A stretch of 64,000 nucleotides of DNA from Mesobacillus maritimus. GTDB lineage: Bacteria; Bacillota; Bacilli; Bacillales; Cytobacillaceae. The DNA is taken from contig NZ_JACWFH010000029.1 in assembly GCF_019749255.1 (NCBI RefSeq), positions 1 through 64,000 of the forward strand. The letters run 5' to 3'. The notes beneath the pieces are model-generated. The model did no database searches and was not told the DNA's origin. It saw only the letters and a program-made list of their open reading frames with translations. Position 1 is the first letter of the stretch. Every line of letters starts with the position of its first letter. Position numbers and translations under genes: made by a program. Positions 9,333 to 18,701 of the stretch are shown piece after piece.

Positions 9333-9378
9333 AATTAATATTTACAAAGCCCTTCAAAAAACCATCGGAGGGGTTCAC

Positions 9379-10239
9379 ATGGGAAATCGAAGTCTATCAT
9401 TCTGGCTTTTTCTCACACCAGTTTTAGTCGGTTTAGGGCTAGTAGTCATTGTTCCATTAATCTACGGTACCTATTATTCGTTCACTGATTGGAATGGACT
9501 AACAGCGTCGCAGTTTGTGGGATTTGAGCATTATATCAATCTATTCCAAGATAAAGCATTTTTAAATTCAATTTGGTTTACGATTAAGTTCTCGTTTGTA
9601 ACAATCATTCTCCTTAATGTAATTGGATTAGGATTTGCCCTTCTTGTGACGCAAAAGTTGAAAACAAGCAATCTATTAAGAACTGTTTTCTTCATGCCTA
9701 ATATGATTGGCGGCTTAATCTTAGGTTTCATTTGGCAGTTTATTTTTATCAATGTGTTTAGTGATGTTGGCGAAGCGCTTGGGATTGAAGGGCTACAAGG
9801 TTGGCTATCGACGACTGGCACTGGTTTTTGGGGTCTTGTCATTCTGACATGCTGGCAGATGGCTGGGTATATCATGATCATCTATATTGCCTACCTGCAG
9901 AATATTCCTGGAGAACTCGTCGAAGCAGCGAAAATTGATGGTGCGAATAGCTTCCAACGTTTTAAAAATATTACCTTTCCACTAGTGGCACCAGCGTTTA
10001 CGGTTAGTATGTTTTTAACCTTGTCGAATTCCTTTAAAATCTACGACCAAAACTTGTCGTTAACAAATGGTGGACCGTACGAATCAACACAAATGGTCGC
10101 AATGGAAATCGTAAAAACAGCGTTCAGCGCAAATGAAATGGCATATGGACAAGCAAAAGCAGTCGTTTTCTTCATCATGGTTGCGGCAATTGCCTTAACG
10201 CAAGTGTATTACAACAAGAAGCGGGAGGTTGACCTATAA
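9379..10239 (+). CDS. ABC sugar permease, MalF/MsmF type
   Basis: 286-residue inner-membrane subunit with six predicted helices. The EAA loop that docks the ATPase is visible as ELVEAAKIDGA. The ATG at 9379 has GGAGGGG 6 nt upstream and gives the usual start MGNRSLSFWLF. The open frame reaches back to 9178, but that part lies in the dispersed repeat and is not coding. It pairs with the second permease, whose ATG overlaps its stop codon by one base. Confidence 0.9.
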   Translation: MGNRSLSFWLFLTPVLVGLGLVVIVPLIYGTYYSFTDWNGLTASQFVGFEHYINLFQDKAFLNSIWFTIKFSFVTIILLNVIGLGFALLVTQKLKTSNLLRTVFFMPNMIGGLILGFIWQFIFINVFSDVGEALGIEGLQGWLSTTGTGFWGLVILTCWQMAGYIMIIYIAYLQNIPGELVEAAKIDGANSFQRFKNITFPLVAPAFTVSMFLTLSNSFKIYDQNLSLTNGGPYESTQMVAMEIVKTAFSANEMAYGQAKAVVFFIMVAAIALTQVYYNKKREVDL

Positions 10240-11054
10240 TGGAGAGCAAATTAAAAAATTATCTAATTGGGGCCTTCGGTATTTTGCTTGGGGTATTATG
10301 GTTATCTCCGTTTTATTTAATGATTGTCAATGCGTTTAAATCAAAAAAGGAAATCTTTATGGGCGTTTTGGGCCTTCCAGAAGCGTGGTCGTTCGATAAC
10401 TTTGTTGAGGCGTTTATTGACCTAGACTTTGTTAACTCTCTTTGGAATTCAGTTATGATTACTGTTGTCAGTGTCGTGGTCATTATTGTGTTTTCCTCGA
10501 TGGCAGGATACGCTCTTTCACGAAATAAAAGCAAACTAAGTGGTGGAATTCTCTTGTTGTTTGTTGCTGCAATGTTGATACCGTTCCAATCTGTGATGAT
10601 TCCACTTACGTCGCTCTTCGGTAAAGCGGATATGCTGAATCAAGCTGGTTTGATCTTTATGTACCTAGGATTTGGTAGCAGTTTATCCATTTTCTTATAC
10701 CATGGTGCCATGACAGGAATTTCGCAGTCATTGGATGAAGCGGCAACGATTGATGGCGCAAACCGCTTCCAGACGTTTACGCGCATCATCTTCCCGTTAC
10801 TAAAACCGATTTCTGTGACAGTCGCGATTTTAAATGTCATCTGGATTTGGAATGACTACCTATTGCCATCCTTAATATTAAGTGAAAATAATGCAACAAT
10901 TCCGTTGAAAATGTTCTACTTCTTCGGACAATACACAAAACAGTGGCATTTAGCACTTGCGGGATTAACGATTGCCATTATCCCGGTTATCGTGGCGTAC
11001 TTCTTTGCGCAAAAGCAAATTATTGAAGGTGTTTCTGAAGGTGCAGTTAAATAA
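10239..11054 (+). CDS. ABC sugar permease, MalG/MsmG type
   Basis: 271-residue partner permease with six predicted helices and the EAA loop SLDEAATIDGANRF around residue 165. The start overlaps the previous stop (TAATG), indicating translational coupling. With the binding protein it forms a CUT1-type importer lacking its own ATPase gene. Confidence 0.9.
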   Translation: MESKLKNYLIGAFGILLGVLWLSPFYLMIVNAFKSKKEIFMGVLGLPEAWSFDNFVEAFIDLDFVNSLWNSVMITVVSVVVIIVFSSMAGYALSRNKSKLSGGILLLFVAAMLIPFQSVMIPLTSLFGKADMLNQAGLIFMYLGFGSSLSIFLYHGAMTGISQSLDEAATIDGANRFQTFTRIIFPLLKPISVTVAILNVIWIWNDYLLPSLILSENNATIPLKMFYFFGQYTKQWHLALAGLTIAIIPVIVAYFFAQKQIIEGVSEGAVK

Positions 11055-11168
11055 GAGAGCTCTGTTAGGAAACGTTCATAAAAAGGTATAGAGCTTTCGG
11101 TCGTTTTATCATAAAATGAAGGATATGAGTCTGAAGATGACTACTGAAAGGAAATGAAGGTGGAAAAA

Positions 11169-12194
11169 ATGGCAGTCACAATTAAAGATGTTGCGCGTGA
11201 GGCAAATGTTGCACCCTCTACCGTTTCGCGTGTCATTTCGGACAGTCCGAGAATTAGCGAGAAAACGAAACGAAAAGTGCGCAAGGTAATGGAAGAAATG
11301 GGGTATCATTTGAACCATAATGCTCGTGTTCTCGTTCAGAAATCAACGCAAACGATTGGAATCGTTATGAAGAACTCGACAAGTGCTTCGTTGCATGATC
11401 CCTTTTTCCCAGAAGTTTTAAGGGGAATTAGTGCTCTTTGCCACCAGCAAGAATATAACATTAGCATCACGACGGGTGAGTCAGAGGAAGCAATTTTTCA
11501 AGATGTGGTGAAAATGGTTCAAGGAAAACGGGTGGATGGACTAATTGTGTCGTACTCGAAAAAGGACGACAAAGTTGTTCCGTTCCTCGTGCAGAGTGGC
11601 ATTCCATTTGTGGTTGTGGGAAAACCAATTGGCAAAGCAAATGAAATCATGAGTGTCGACAATGATAACATTCGTGCCGCAAGAGAAGCAACAGAATTTT
11701 TAATTCAACTAGGACATAAAAAAGTAGCTTTCATCGGCGAACAACCACAGTTTGAAGTAGCAGCAGCGAGAAGAACAGGGTATATGGAAGCTCTCCGCTT
11801 GAATGACCTTGAGATTGAGCCTGCGTATATCAAGAGTTTAGATAAAACGGTTTTAATGAAGGAAACCGTTGATGAGGTCATGGATCTCCCTAATCCTCCA
11901 ACTGGATTTGTGGTAACAGATGATATAACTGGTTTAAATTTATTGTTATGCTTGCGTGAAAAAAACATTAAAGTCCCTGACGATGTCAGTATCATCAGCT
12001 TCAATAATACGTTTATTGCTCAGTTAGCAACCCCACCGTTAACATCAATTGATACCCAGATTTATCAGTTGGGGTACGAGTCAGCTAAATGCTTAATTGA
12101 GGAGATTAAAAATCCTTCTATGTTTAAAAAAAGTGTCATTATCCCAACAATTATTGTTGAGCGAGAATCCTGCATGGCCATAAAAGTTAAATAA
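11169..12194 (+). CDS. LacI-family transcriptional regulator of the alpha-glucoside locus
   Basis: 341 residues. The N-terminal LacI helix-turn-helix (residues 4-25, VTIKDVAREANVAPSTVSRV) is followed by a periplasmic-binding-protein-like effector domain. The start at 11169 is chosen over 11154: AAGGTGG lies 5 nt upstream and MAVTIKDVA is the standard opening. It sits inside the transporter/glucosidase cluster and probably represses it in the absence of the sugar; the GCAAACG sites upstream of 7757 are candidate targets. The weakly conserved downstream hairpin (12200-12240) may end its transcript. Confidence 0.92.
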   Translation: MAVTIKDVAREANVAPSTVSRVISDSPRISEKTKRKVRKVMEEMGYHLNHNARVLVQKSTQTIGIVMKNSTSASLHDPFFPEVLRGISALCHQQEYNISITTGESEEAIFQDVVKMVQGKRVDGLIVSYSKKDDKVVPFLVQSGIPFVVVGKPIGKANEIMSVDNDNIRAAREATEFLIQLGHKKVAFIGEQPQFEVAAARRTGYMEALRLNDLEIEPAYIKSLDKTVLMKETVDEVMDLPNPPTGFVVTDDITGLNLLLCLREKNIKVPDDVSIISFNNTFIAQLATPPLTSIDTQIYQLGYESAKCLIEEIKNPSMFKKSVIIPTIIVERESCMAIKVK

Positions 12195-12383
12195 AAAAAC
12201 GTTGCGAAGGCTTACTATTGCCAATGCAATTTTTTTTTGAAGGGATGCGCAAACGATTTCGCTTAAAGTGCACAATGTGTGGGAAAAGGTAAAAAGTGCT
12301 TTGGTGGGACTATTTGTCGCGGGTTTAGACTTTGGAACCCCCCGAAAAATGATTAATGAATGAGACGATCAGGAGGAGAAGTC

Positions 12384-13064
12384 ATGAACAACTTCATGGG
12401 TGGCTTGTATACAGTAAGTGAGTGGGTTATGAGGTTTGCGGTCATCAATGTGTTGTGGCTATTGTTTAATCTTCCGGTCGTCTTTTTTACAGGGAATCTC
12501 CTGTTAGCTGAAGGACAAGCAGAAAGGATTCTGTACGCCACCATAACGGTTGTGTTAGCACCGTTTGTCCTTTTCCCAGCAACAGCGGCGATGTTTGCTT
12601 CGGTAAGGGATTGGATCATTGAGAACGAGGGAACTTCCTTGTTTCTTTCGTACGTGAACTATTACAAACAGAATTACAGAAAAAGTCTGCTTGGAGGATT
12701 CCTATTTACTGGTTTATGGGTCATTTTAATCGTGGACTTTCTCTTTATAAAAGACACCAGTATGATCCTAGCCTTTGTTTTTATTATATTTGGATTGATT
12801 TTATATGTCTTGACCATAAACTTTTTCTCGATGAATGCACATTATGATATGAAGCTACGCGTATTACTGAAGAATACCTTTCTTATTACGTTAGGGAGTC
12901 CAGTGTTGCTGCTCGCTGTATTGTTAAGTGGGTTCGTTTTATTATATGCAAGTATCAAGGGACCGCTGTTTCTTCTGCTGTTTTTTTCTGGATCCTTGAT
13001 TGCCTTTTTGGCCTTTTCAGCTTTTTACCGATTTTACTTAAAAGTAACAGCACGAAAAATATAA
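12384..13064 (+). CDS. YesL-like DUF624 membrane protein
   Basis: 226-residue protein with about five hydrophobic segments and a DUF624 (YesL) character: an MRFAVINVLWLLFNLPVV first helix and a charged cytosolic segment followed by two helix pairs. Such proteins are found in polysaccharide-use loci next to CUT1 transporters; their biochemical role is not established. AGGAGGAGAAGTC before the ATG at 12384 fixes the start; an in-frame ATG at 12360 lacks a ribosome site. Confidence 0.8.
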   Translation: MNNFMGGLYTVSEWVMRFAVINVLWLLFNLPVVFFTGNLLLAEGQAERILYATITVVLAPFVLFPATAAMFASVRDWIIENEGTSLFLSYVNYYKQNYRKSLLGGFLFTGLWVILIVDFLFIKDTSMILAFVFIIFGLILYVLTINFFSMNAHYDMKLRVLLKNTFLITLGSPVLLLAVLLSGFVLLYASIKGPLFLLLFFSGSLIAFLAFSAFYRFYLKVTARKI

Positions 13065-13127
13065 ATCAGTATGAATCTCTATATACATAGGGATGAGTTT
13101 GTTTACAAGGAAACTTTGTCAGAAGTC

Positions 13128-13175
13128 AGGTGCCGGTAGATTTACTAGGTGCCGGTAGATTTACTAGGTGCCGTT
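13128..13175. repeat. 19-bp tandem repeat (2.4 copies)
   Basis: AGGTGCCGGTAGATTTACT occurs at 13128 and 13147, and its first eight bases again at 13166. It lies just upstream of the glucosidase ribosome site. The GGTGCC core recalls the GGTGCC/GGCACC repeats at 45690 and 49405. Confidence 0.8.
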
Positions 13176-13197
13176 CAGAATTTAGGAGGTTCGTTTT

Positions 13198-14862
13198 ATG
13201 AAGAAGATATGGTGGAAAGAAGCGATTGCGTATCAGGTGTACCCCCGTAGTTTTATGGATTCAAACGGCGATGGAATTGGGGATATCCAGGGCGTTATTT
13301 CTAAATTAGACTATTTAAAAAATCTCGGAATCGATGTTATTTGGATGAGTCCAGTTTACTCTTCACCGAATGATGACAACGGGTATGATATCAGTGATTA
13401 TAAAGGAATTATGGATGAGTTCGGTACGATGGAGGATTTTGATCAGCTTTTAGCAGAAGTCCATGTGCGTGGAATGAAACTTATTATGGATTTAGTTATC
13501 AATCATACATCAGATGAGCATCCGTGGTTTATCGAAGCTCGTTCTTCTAAGGAAAACCCATACCGTGATTATTATATTTGGCATCCTGGGAAAAACGGCA
13601 AGGAGCCAAATAACTGGGAGTCTATTTTTGGAGGATCTGCATGGGAGTATGATGAGCATACAAAAGAATACTTCATGCACGTATTTTCCCGTAAGCAACC
13701 GGACTTGAATTGGGAAAATCCAAAGGTGCGCGAAGAGTTATTTGAAATGGTCAACTGGTGGCTAGACAAGGGAATCGATGGATTCCGTGTTGATGCGATT
13801 TCTCATATTAAAAAAGTACCTGGTTTCCCGGATCTACCGAATCCTGATAAGAAAAAATATGTTCCGTCGATGAAGGGACATATGAATCGCGAGGGAATTC
13901 AAGTGTATCTTGAAGAATTAAAACGCGAAACCTTTGCGAAATACGATATTATGACGGTTGGAGAGGCAAATGGTGTAACAGTTGAACAAGCGGATGAATG
14001 GGTAGGCGAGGAAAACGGAAAGTTCAATATGATTTTCCAGTTTGAGCATTTGGACCTCTGGGGGAAGAGTACCGAGGGCGGCCTCGACATCCACGCATTA
14101 AAGAAAACGTTAACCAAATGGCAAAAAGGGTTAGAGGGCATGGGATGGAATGCTTTATTCCTTGAAAACCATGACCAACCTCGTTCGGTTTCAACTTGGG
14201 GCAATGATGGTGAATTGAGAAACAAATCGGCCAAGAGTTTAGCAACGATGTACTTTTTAATGCAAGGAACCCCATTTATTTATCAAGGTCAGGAAATCGG
14301 AATGACCAATGTTCAATTTGATTCAATCGAAGATTATAATGATGTTTCTATTAAAAATACTTATAGGATTGAACGTGAAGAAGGCAAATCACATGAGGAA
14401 ATCATGGAAATCATTTGGAAGAATGGCCGTGATAACTCTAGAACACCAATGCAATGGAACGATGGGGTGCAGGCAGGGTTCACGACTGGTACCCCTTGGT
14501 TAAAGGTAAACCCGAACCATAAAGAGATCAATGTCGAGAACGCATTGAAAGACCCTGACTCCATTTATCATTTTTATAAAAAATTGATTGAGCTACGAAA
14601 AGAAAATGAAACACTCGTGTATGGAAATTACGACATTGTGTTAGAAGACCATGATCAAATCTATGCCTACACTCGGACTTTGAAGGACGAAACATTCCTA
14701 ATTGTCACCAACTTGTTCCCGGAAGAGGCCGTATGTACAATGCCAGCACATTTACAAGCAAACAAAGCAGAACTTTGCATCAACAATTACCCAGTAAAAG
14801 CGGACGAAGACATCAAAAACATTACGCTCCGCCCGTATGAGGCAAGAGTATATCGGATTTAG
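13198..14862 (+). CDS. GH13 alpha-glucosidase / oligo-1,6-glucosidase (MalL/DexB-like)
   Basis: 554-residue intracellular GH13 enzyme (subfamily 31 type) with a (beta/alpha)8 barrel and C-terminal beta domain. Catalytic residues: nucleophile Asp199 (GFRVDA), acid/base Glu256 (VGEANG) and transition-state Asp326 (ENHDQ). The residue after the nucleophile is Ala200. In this subfamily Val there is associated with alpha-1,6 specificity, whereas Ala/Thr is seen in enzymes also taking alpha-1,4 or alpha-1,3 links, so the name oligo-1,6-glucosidase may be too narrow. TTAGGAGG precedes the ATG. It is the last gene of the ABC transporter/LacI cluster and would hydrolyse the imported oligosaccharide. 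Confidence 0.92.
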   Translation: MKKIWWKEAIAYQVYPRSFMDSNGDGIGDIQGVISKLDYLKNLGIDVIWMSPVYSSPNDDNGYDISDYKGIMDEFGTMEDFDQLLAEVHVRGMKLIMDLVINHTSDEHPWFIEARSSKENPYRDYYIWHPGKNGKEPNNWESIFGGSAWEYDEHTKEYFMHVFSRKQPDLNWENPKVREELFEMVNWWLDKGIDGFRVDAISHIKKVPGFPDLPNPDKKKYVPSMKGHMNREGIQVYLEELKRETFAKYDIMTVGEANGVTVEQADEWVGEENGKFNMIFQFEHLDLWGKSTEGGLDIHALKKTLTKWQKGLEGMGWNALFLENHDQPRSVSTWGNDGELRNKSAKSLATMYFLMQGTPFIYQGQEIGMTNVQFDSIEDYNDVSIKNTYRIEREEGKSHEEIMEIIWKNGRDNSRTPMQWNDGVQAGFTTGTPWLKVNPNHKEINVENALKDPDSIYHFYKKLIELRKENETLVYGNYDIVLEDHDQIYAYTRTLKDETFLIVTNLFPEEAVCTMPAHLQANKAELCINNYPVKADEDIKNITLRPYEARVYRI

Positions 14863-14871
14863 AAAGTTAGA

Positions 14872-14914
14872 GGCCGGTTCTTTCACTTCCCAAAAAGGAA
14901 GTAGGGAACCGGCC
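14872..14914 (+). terminator. strong stem-loop after the glucosidase gene
   Basis: GGCCGGTTC (14872-14880) pairs with GAACCGGCC (14906-14914), with an inner ACTTCC/GGAAGT pairing. There is no T-run after it, so it may be a weak terminator or an RNA-stabilising hairpin. Confidence 0.55.
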
Positions 14915-14959
14915 ATTTGCATTCCTAAACATACACGGAAAACAATTTATAAGGTCGCT

Positions 14960-15063
14960 GAACCCGGAATCTGGCGGAGAATCGGCGAAGAACCCGCTTC
15001 ATAAGCAAGATGAATCCGAAATCTAGCTAAGAATCAGTGGGAAACCGGCTTCATAAGCAAGAT
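14960..15063. repeat. 52-bp tandem repeat array B (2 degenerate copies)
   Basis: Two units, 14960-15011 and 15012-15063, align without gaps. They share GCTTCATAAGCAAGATGAA at their 3' ends (14996 and 15048, 52 bp apart) and have scattered differences in the 5' half. The small dyad GCTT-CAT-AAGC is in both. The rest of the 14915-15205 interval shows no gene. Confidence 0.75.
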
Positions 15064-15205
15064 GAATTAATTTTTTTCCAAGAGATCAAAGCAGACCTAC
15101 AGTGGTTTTTGTCTGTGCCATTATGATTAAATTTTATTATCTCAAAATTCTAAATACTATGTTATGATAGCAAGAGAATCAATTACATATGTAGGGGGAT
15201 TTTTC

Positions 15206-15643
15206 ATGGACAAGCAAGAGTTTATGGCACGGGTTGAAGAGGCTTATGATACGTTTGAAATGAAACCTGAGAATATCTTTATGTTCAAAATGCTAGACTT
15301 TAAGTTTGATTATGATGAGGAAGCGAAGACGTGCACCATAACCTGCCCGGTTACGGATATTATGTATAACCCCGCGGGTATTGTGCATGGCGGAATTTTT
15401 ACTTTTATTGCAGATACTGCAATGGGGCATTTGAATTTTCGCTTGAAGGATGCTCCGTATGTATCGCTCGAGTTGAAAACCTCATTCTTCAAAGCAACAA
15501 CAACCGGAGCGTTAATCGCAACCGCTCGCTATGTGAAGGAAGGTTATAAAGTCTGTTTCATGGAAGCAGAAGTGAAGAATGAAGAAGGCGAGTTATTATG
15601 CAGGACATCGGGGACTTTTTACCGGTTTGATAAAAAGAAGTAA
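15206..15643 (+). CDS. PaaI-type hotdog thioesterase
   Basis: 145-residue hotdog-fold acyl-CoA thioesterase of the PaaI/YbgC type. The signature GIVHGGIFTFIADTAMG (about residues 58-74) contains the HGG turn and the helix Asp that usually provides the catalytic acid. The expected substrate is a short- or medium-chain or phenylacetyl-type CoA ester; specificity cannot be read. The ATG at 15206 is chosen because AGGGGGA lies 6 nt upstream; the open frame extends to 15164 without a ribosome site. It is followed by a terminator and appears monocistronic. Confidence 0.85.
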   Translation: MDKQEFMARVEEAYDTFEMKPENIFMFKMLDFKFDYDEEAKTCTITCPVTDIMYNPAGIVHGGIFTFIADTAMGHLNFRLKDAPYVSLELKTSFFKATTTGALIATARYVKEGYKVCFMEAEVKNEEGELLCRTSGTFYRFDKKK

Positions 15644-15671
15644 ATGCTAACCAATAAATACAATAGATATT

Positions 15672-15703
15672 CCGTTTCTTACTTAGGTGAGAAACGTTTT
15701 TTA
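15672..15703 (+). terminator. terminator of the thioesterase gene
   Basis: CGTTTCT (15673-15679) pairs with AGAAACG (15690-15696), followed by six T. Confidence 0.75.
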
Positions 15704-15913
15704 TTTGTGATAAAAGTTTGAATTCTCTAAGATGAGGATAAAGGTATTTATCCAGAACGGTCGTTTCAATAAAATTGGCGCCCAATAAAGTGTCCAAGAA
15801 CCAGCGGTTTATAAACAAAAAATGTAGTTTACAGCTCAGAAGTTGCAAGGTCTCACCAATTTTCGGAAACACTAATTTATATTTCAATGTATCTTGAAAG
15901 GACGGAACACAGT

Positions 15914-17464
15914 ATGTCGAAAAAGTTGGATTTGTCAAACTTTGAAAAGAAACTCGAGGTTCGAAATATAACGAAGGACGATATTGATCAAATTTTAGAA
16001 ATGCAGAAGGTTTGCTTCCCTAATATGGTGCCATGGAAGCGGGAGCAATTGGAAAGTCATTTGAGGATTTTTCCTGAGGGGCAGTTTTGCGTCGAATATG
16101 ATGGCGAGATTATTGGAAGTTGCTCGAGTTTGATTGTTAATTTCGATGAATACGATGACAAGCATACATGGGATGACATTACTGATGGCGGCTATATCAC
16201 CAACCATAACCCAGAAGGTTTTAACCTGTATGGCATAGAGGTCATGGTTGACCCGGAATATCGAGGAATGAAGATTGGAAGAAGGTTGTATGAGGCGCGG
16301 AAGGAATTAGCACGAGAGCTAAATTTAAAGAGCATTATTATTGGGGGGCGAATCCCAAATTACCATAAATTTAAGGATCAATATTCACCGCGTGAATATG
16401 TTGAAGAAGTTAGCAGCCAAAACATTTATGACCCAGTCCTGACGTTCCAGATTATGAATGGTTTTAATCTAATGCGAATTAATCCTGGCTATTTACCGGA
16501 CGATCGCCAATCTTTAAAATATGCGACATTAATGGAATGGAATAATATTGATTACCATCCGAAGACGAAACGGCACTTTAAAACGGCGTATCCAGTACGG
16601 ATTACGGTCATTCAATATATGATGAAAAGCATTGAATCTTTTGAGGAGTTTGCCAAGCAAGTCGAGTATTATGTTGATGTCGCTTATGACTTCGGTAGTG
16701 ATTTTGCTGTGTTTCCGGAGATTTTTACTACCCAGTTAATGTCCTTTCTAGAGGAAAAAGTACCGGCAAAAGCCATAAGAAAATTGTCTGAGTACACCGA
16801 GGAATATATCGAGCTGTTTACGAACCTAGCTGTCCGCTATAATGTGAACATCATTGGTGGTTCGCATTTTGTTGAAGAGGATGACCATATCTACAATATT
16901 GCTTATCTCTTCCGCAGAGACGGGACGATTGAAAAGCAATATAAAATTCATGTCACTCCGAATGAAAAGAAATGGTGGGGGATCCAGCCAGGTGATTCGG
17001 TTAAAGTCTTTGATACTGATTGTGGGAAAATTGCGATTCAGATTTGCTATGATATTCAGTTCCCAGAATTATCGAGATACGCAGTTGACCAAGGTGCAAA
17101 TATTATTTTTGTCCCGTTCTGTACGGATGATCGACAAGGCTATCTTCGAGTTCGCTACTGTGCTCAGGCTCGTGCCGTTGAAAACCAAGTGTACACTGTC
17201 ATTGCTGGGACAGTGGGCAACCTAACTCAAGTGGAAAATATGGATATCCAATATGCACAATCAGGTATTTTTACTCCTTCTGATTTTGAATTTGCCCGTG
17301 ATGGGATTGTCGGTGAGTGCCCACCAAATATCGAAACCGTTGTTGTAGGGGATGTTGACCTTGAAATTTTAAGAAGACAAAGAAGGTCTGGAACTGTTAG
17401 ACAGTTGCATGACCGCCGGAGGGATTTGTTTGAAGTGAAATATAGGAACTTGGAGGGCAATTAA
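15914..17464 (+). CDS. GNAT-nitrilase fusion hydrolase (YhcX-like)
   Basis: 516 residues in two domains. Residues 15-210 form a GNAT acetyltransferase fold; the acetyl-CoA loop appears near 112-123 as VDPEYRGMKIGRRL. Residues 228-505 form a carbon-nitrogen hydrolase (nitrilase) with the Glu-Lys-Cys triad Glu269 (FPEIF), Lys344 (YKIHVTP) and Cys378 (ICYDIQFPE). The length and fusion match B. subtilis YhcX. The natural amide substrate is unknown; an acyl transfer coupled to amide hydrolysis is possible. The ATG at 15914 follows AAAGGACGG by 9 nt; an in-frame ATG at 15887 has no ribosome site. A strong terminator follows. Confidence 0.88.
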   Translation: MSKKLDLSNFEKKLEVRNITKDDIDQILEMQKVCFPNMVPWKREQLESHLRIFPEGQFCVEYDGEIIGSCSSLIVNFDEYDDKHTWDDITDGGYITNHNPEGFNLYGIEVMVDPEYRGMKIGRRLYEARKELARELNLKSIIIGGRIPNYHKFKDQYSPREYVEEVSSQNIYDPVLTFQIMNGFNLMRINPGYLPDDRQSLKYATLMEWNNIDYHPKTKRHFKTAYPVRITVIQYMMKSIESFEEFAKQVEYYVDVAYDFGSDFAVFPEIFTTQLMSFLEEKVPAKAIRKLSEYTEEYIELFTNLAVRYNVNIIGGSHFVEEDDHIYNIAYLFRRDGTIEKQYKIHVTPNEKKWWGIQPGDSVKVFDTDCGKIAIQICYDIQFPELSRYAVDQGANIIFVPFCTDDRQGYLRVRYCAQARAVENQVYTVIAGTVGNLTQVENMDIQYAQSGIFTPSDFEFARDGIVGECPPNIETVVVGDVDLEILRRQRRSGTVRQLHDRRRDLFEVKYRNLEGN

Positions 17465-17527
17465 TGTGCTTGTAATTGGAAGAAATGGCAGAGTGTTCGT
17501 AGAAGTAAACTAGCTATTCTAGTTGAT

Positions 17528-17556
17528 AAGCCCGGCATTACCGGGCTTATTTTTTT
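17528..17556 (+). terminator. terminator of the GNAT-nitrilase gene
   Basis: AAGCCCGG and CCGGGCTT separate a CATTA loop and are followed by seven T after one A. Confidence 0.9.
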
Positions 17557-17561
17557 CACCT

Positions 17562-17590
17562 AAAAAAAAGAGCCCTGACAAGGGACTCTA
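17562..17590 (-). terminator. terminator of the small lipoprotein gene
   Basis: On the minus strand AGAGTCCC-TTGT-CAGGGCTCT is followed by eight T. The first bases overlap the stop codon region of the lipoprotein gene. Confidence 0.85.
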
Positions 17591-18028
17591 TTGACCAAGA
17601 TTCTCAAGTTGATTCATTAAATTTGTTACTTCATTCACTGTTTGGAATAACTGAGATTCTTCAAGTTTTTCTACAGCGATCTGTCCGTCCTCTAATACCT
17701 TATTAATCTCACTAAGGAGAAGTTCATTTTTATCAACGAGTTCTTGATGGATGTTTTCTGCAATAGAAGGAACATCATTGAGGTTAATAAATTCTTCAAT
17801 ATCCTGTTGAAGTGAAACAAGTTGAGTTTCAAGTTCCTCTCTGGCTGCCGTGTCACTAATTGCCTCTTGGACTAGTTGTGGCGCATCCTCAGCAAAGGTA
17901 TTTAACGTATCGATATGGGTGGTTGCCTCATTTACGTAATCTAAGGACTCATTTACTTCCCCTAAAAAAGAACAACCGCTTAAAAACATGGATACGGCAA
18001 CTACTAGCAAAGTCTTTACTATTCTCAT
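17588..18028 (-). CDS. small helical lipoprotein (DUF6376-like)
   Basis: 146 residues. It begins MRIVKTLLVVAVSMFLSGC, a lipoprotein signal with lipobox LSGC. The mature part is almost entirely charged alpha-helix with probable coiled-coil segments (residues 25-130). It resembles the DUF6376 group of Bacillus lipoproteins of unknown function, but I rate that match as moderate. AAAAGGTGTGTGTAT before the ATG at 18028 fixes the start; the open frame extends to 18076 without support. It is monocistronic and convergent with the GNAT-nitrilase gene. Confidence 0.75.
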   Translation of the reverse strand: MRIVKTLLVVAVSMFLSGCSFLGEVNESLDYVNEATTHIDTLNTFAEDAPQLVQEAISDTAAREELETQLVSLQQDIEEFINLNDVPSIAENIHQELVDKNELLLSEINKVLEDGQIAVEKLEESQLFQTVNEVTNLMNQLENLGQ

Positions 18029-18076
18029 ATACACACACCTTTTAGATATTTTTAAAAGAATCCATGTTAACGTCAA

Positions 18077-18701
18077 CCCTAGTGGACATTCTTCTATACC
18101 CTTTGTAATACGGATGAAGTGGAAAAAGGTTTCAGATAGATGTTAGGTGTAGGGAAGCTATACCTGGTCCGCTATTAAGCTCGGTTCATTCCTAAATATA
18201 TATCAAATATATCCCCATGTAGAGGCGCACAATTTTCCAATTGGCTTTGTACCATTCTAACATCTATAGTTGTTCCTTGAGAAATACATTCCGAAAGAGT
18301 CGTTTCCTGGGAAATAGTAAAGGTATTTGTCAAATAGTCAGATATTTTCGGGGTAATAAAAAGATAGTGAATGGTTGCCCTAGCACGAAACAAGTGAGGC
18401 TACATCTTGTTGAATGAGTAATAGAGTATAATGTACATATAGGAAAAGTAATTCTTAGTTCATTTTCTGAAGGGTGGAGGTACTATTTTCCCGTTAAGCA
18501 TTAGTAATAAAAGGAAATATAAACTTTCTATAGCGTTTCAGAAAACTACAATATCACCAGTTGGTGGAATTTATTGTTAAAAAAATAAACGAAGAAAAGA
18601 CAAGACAAGCAATTTATCACAACACTCTATGCGAAAATAGCGATTCTTAAAGAGGAAAATACTAACTTCAAATAGACATGAAATAGGAAGGAGAGATTTT
18701 T
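18077..18701. other. 625-bp region without a convincing gene
   Basis: A 72-codon minus-strand frame (18175-18393) starts with TTG, has no ribosome site and no recognisable product, so I do not call it. A plus-strand TATAAT at 18427-18432 could serve the downstream YkvA-like gene, but I see no good -35. Nothing else is recognisable. Confidence 0.4.

Noticed and set aside
9147-9378. frames extending the permease upstream or a separate 63-codon gene
   Set aside because: They run through the dispersed palindromic repeat; the permease has a clear ribosome site and start at 9379.
18175-18393. 72-codon minus-strand frame
   Set aside because: TTG start directly after an in-frame stop, no ribosome site, no recognisable domain.
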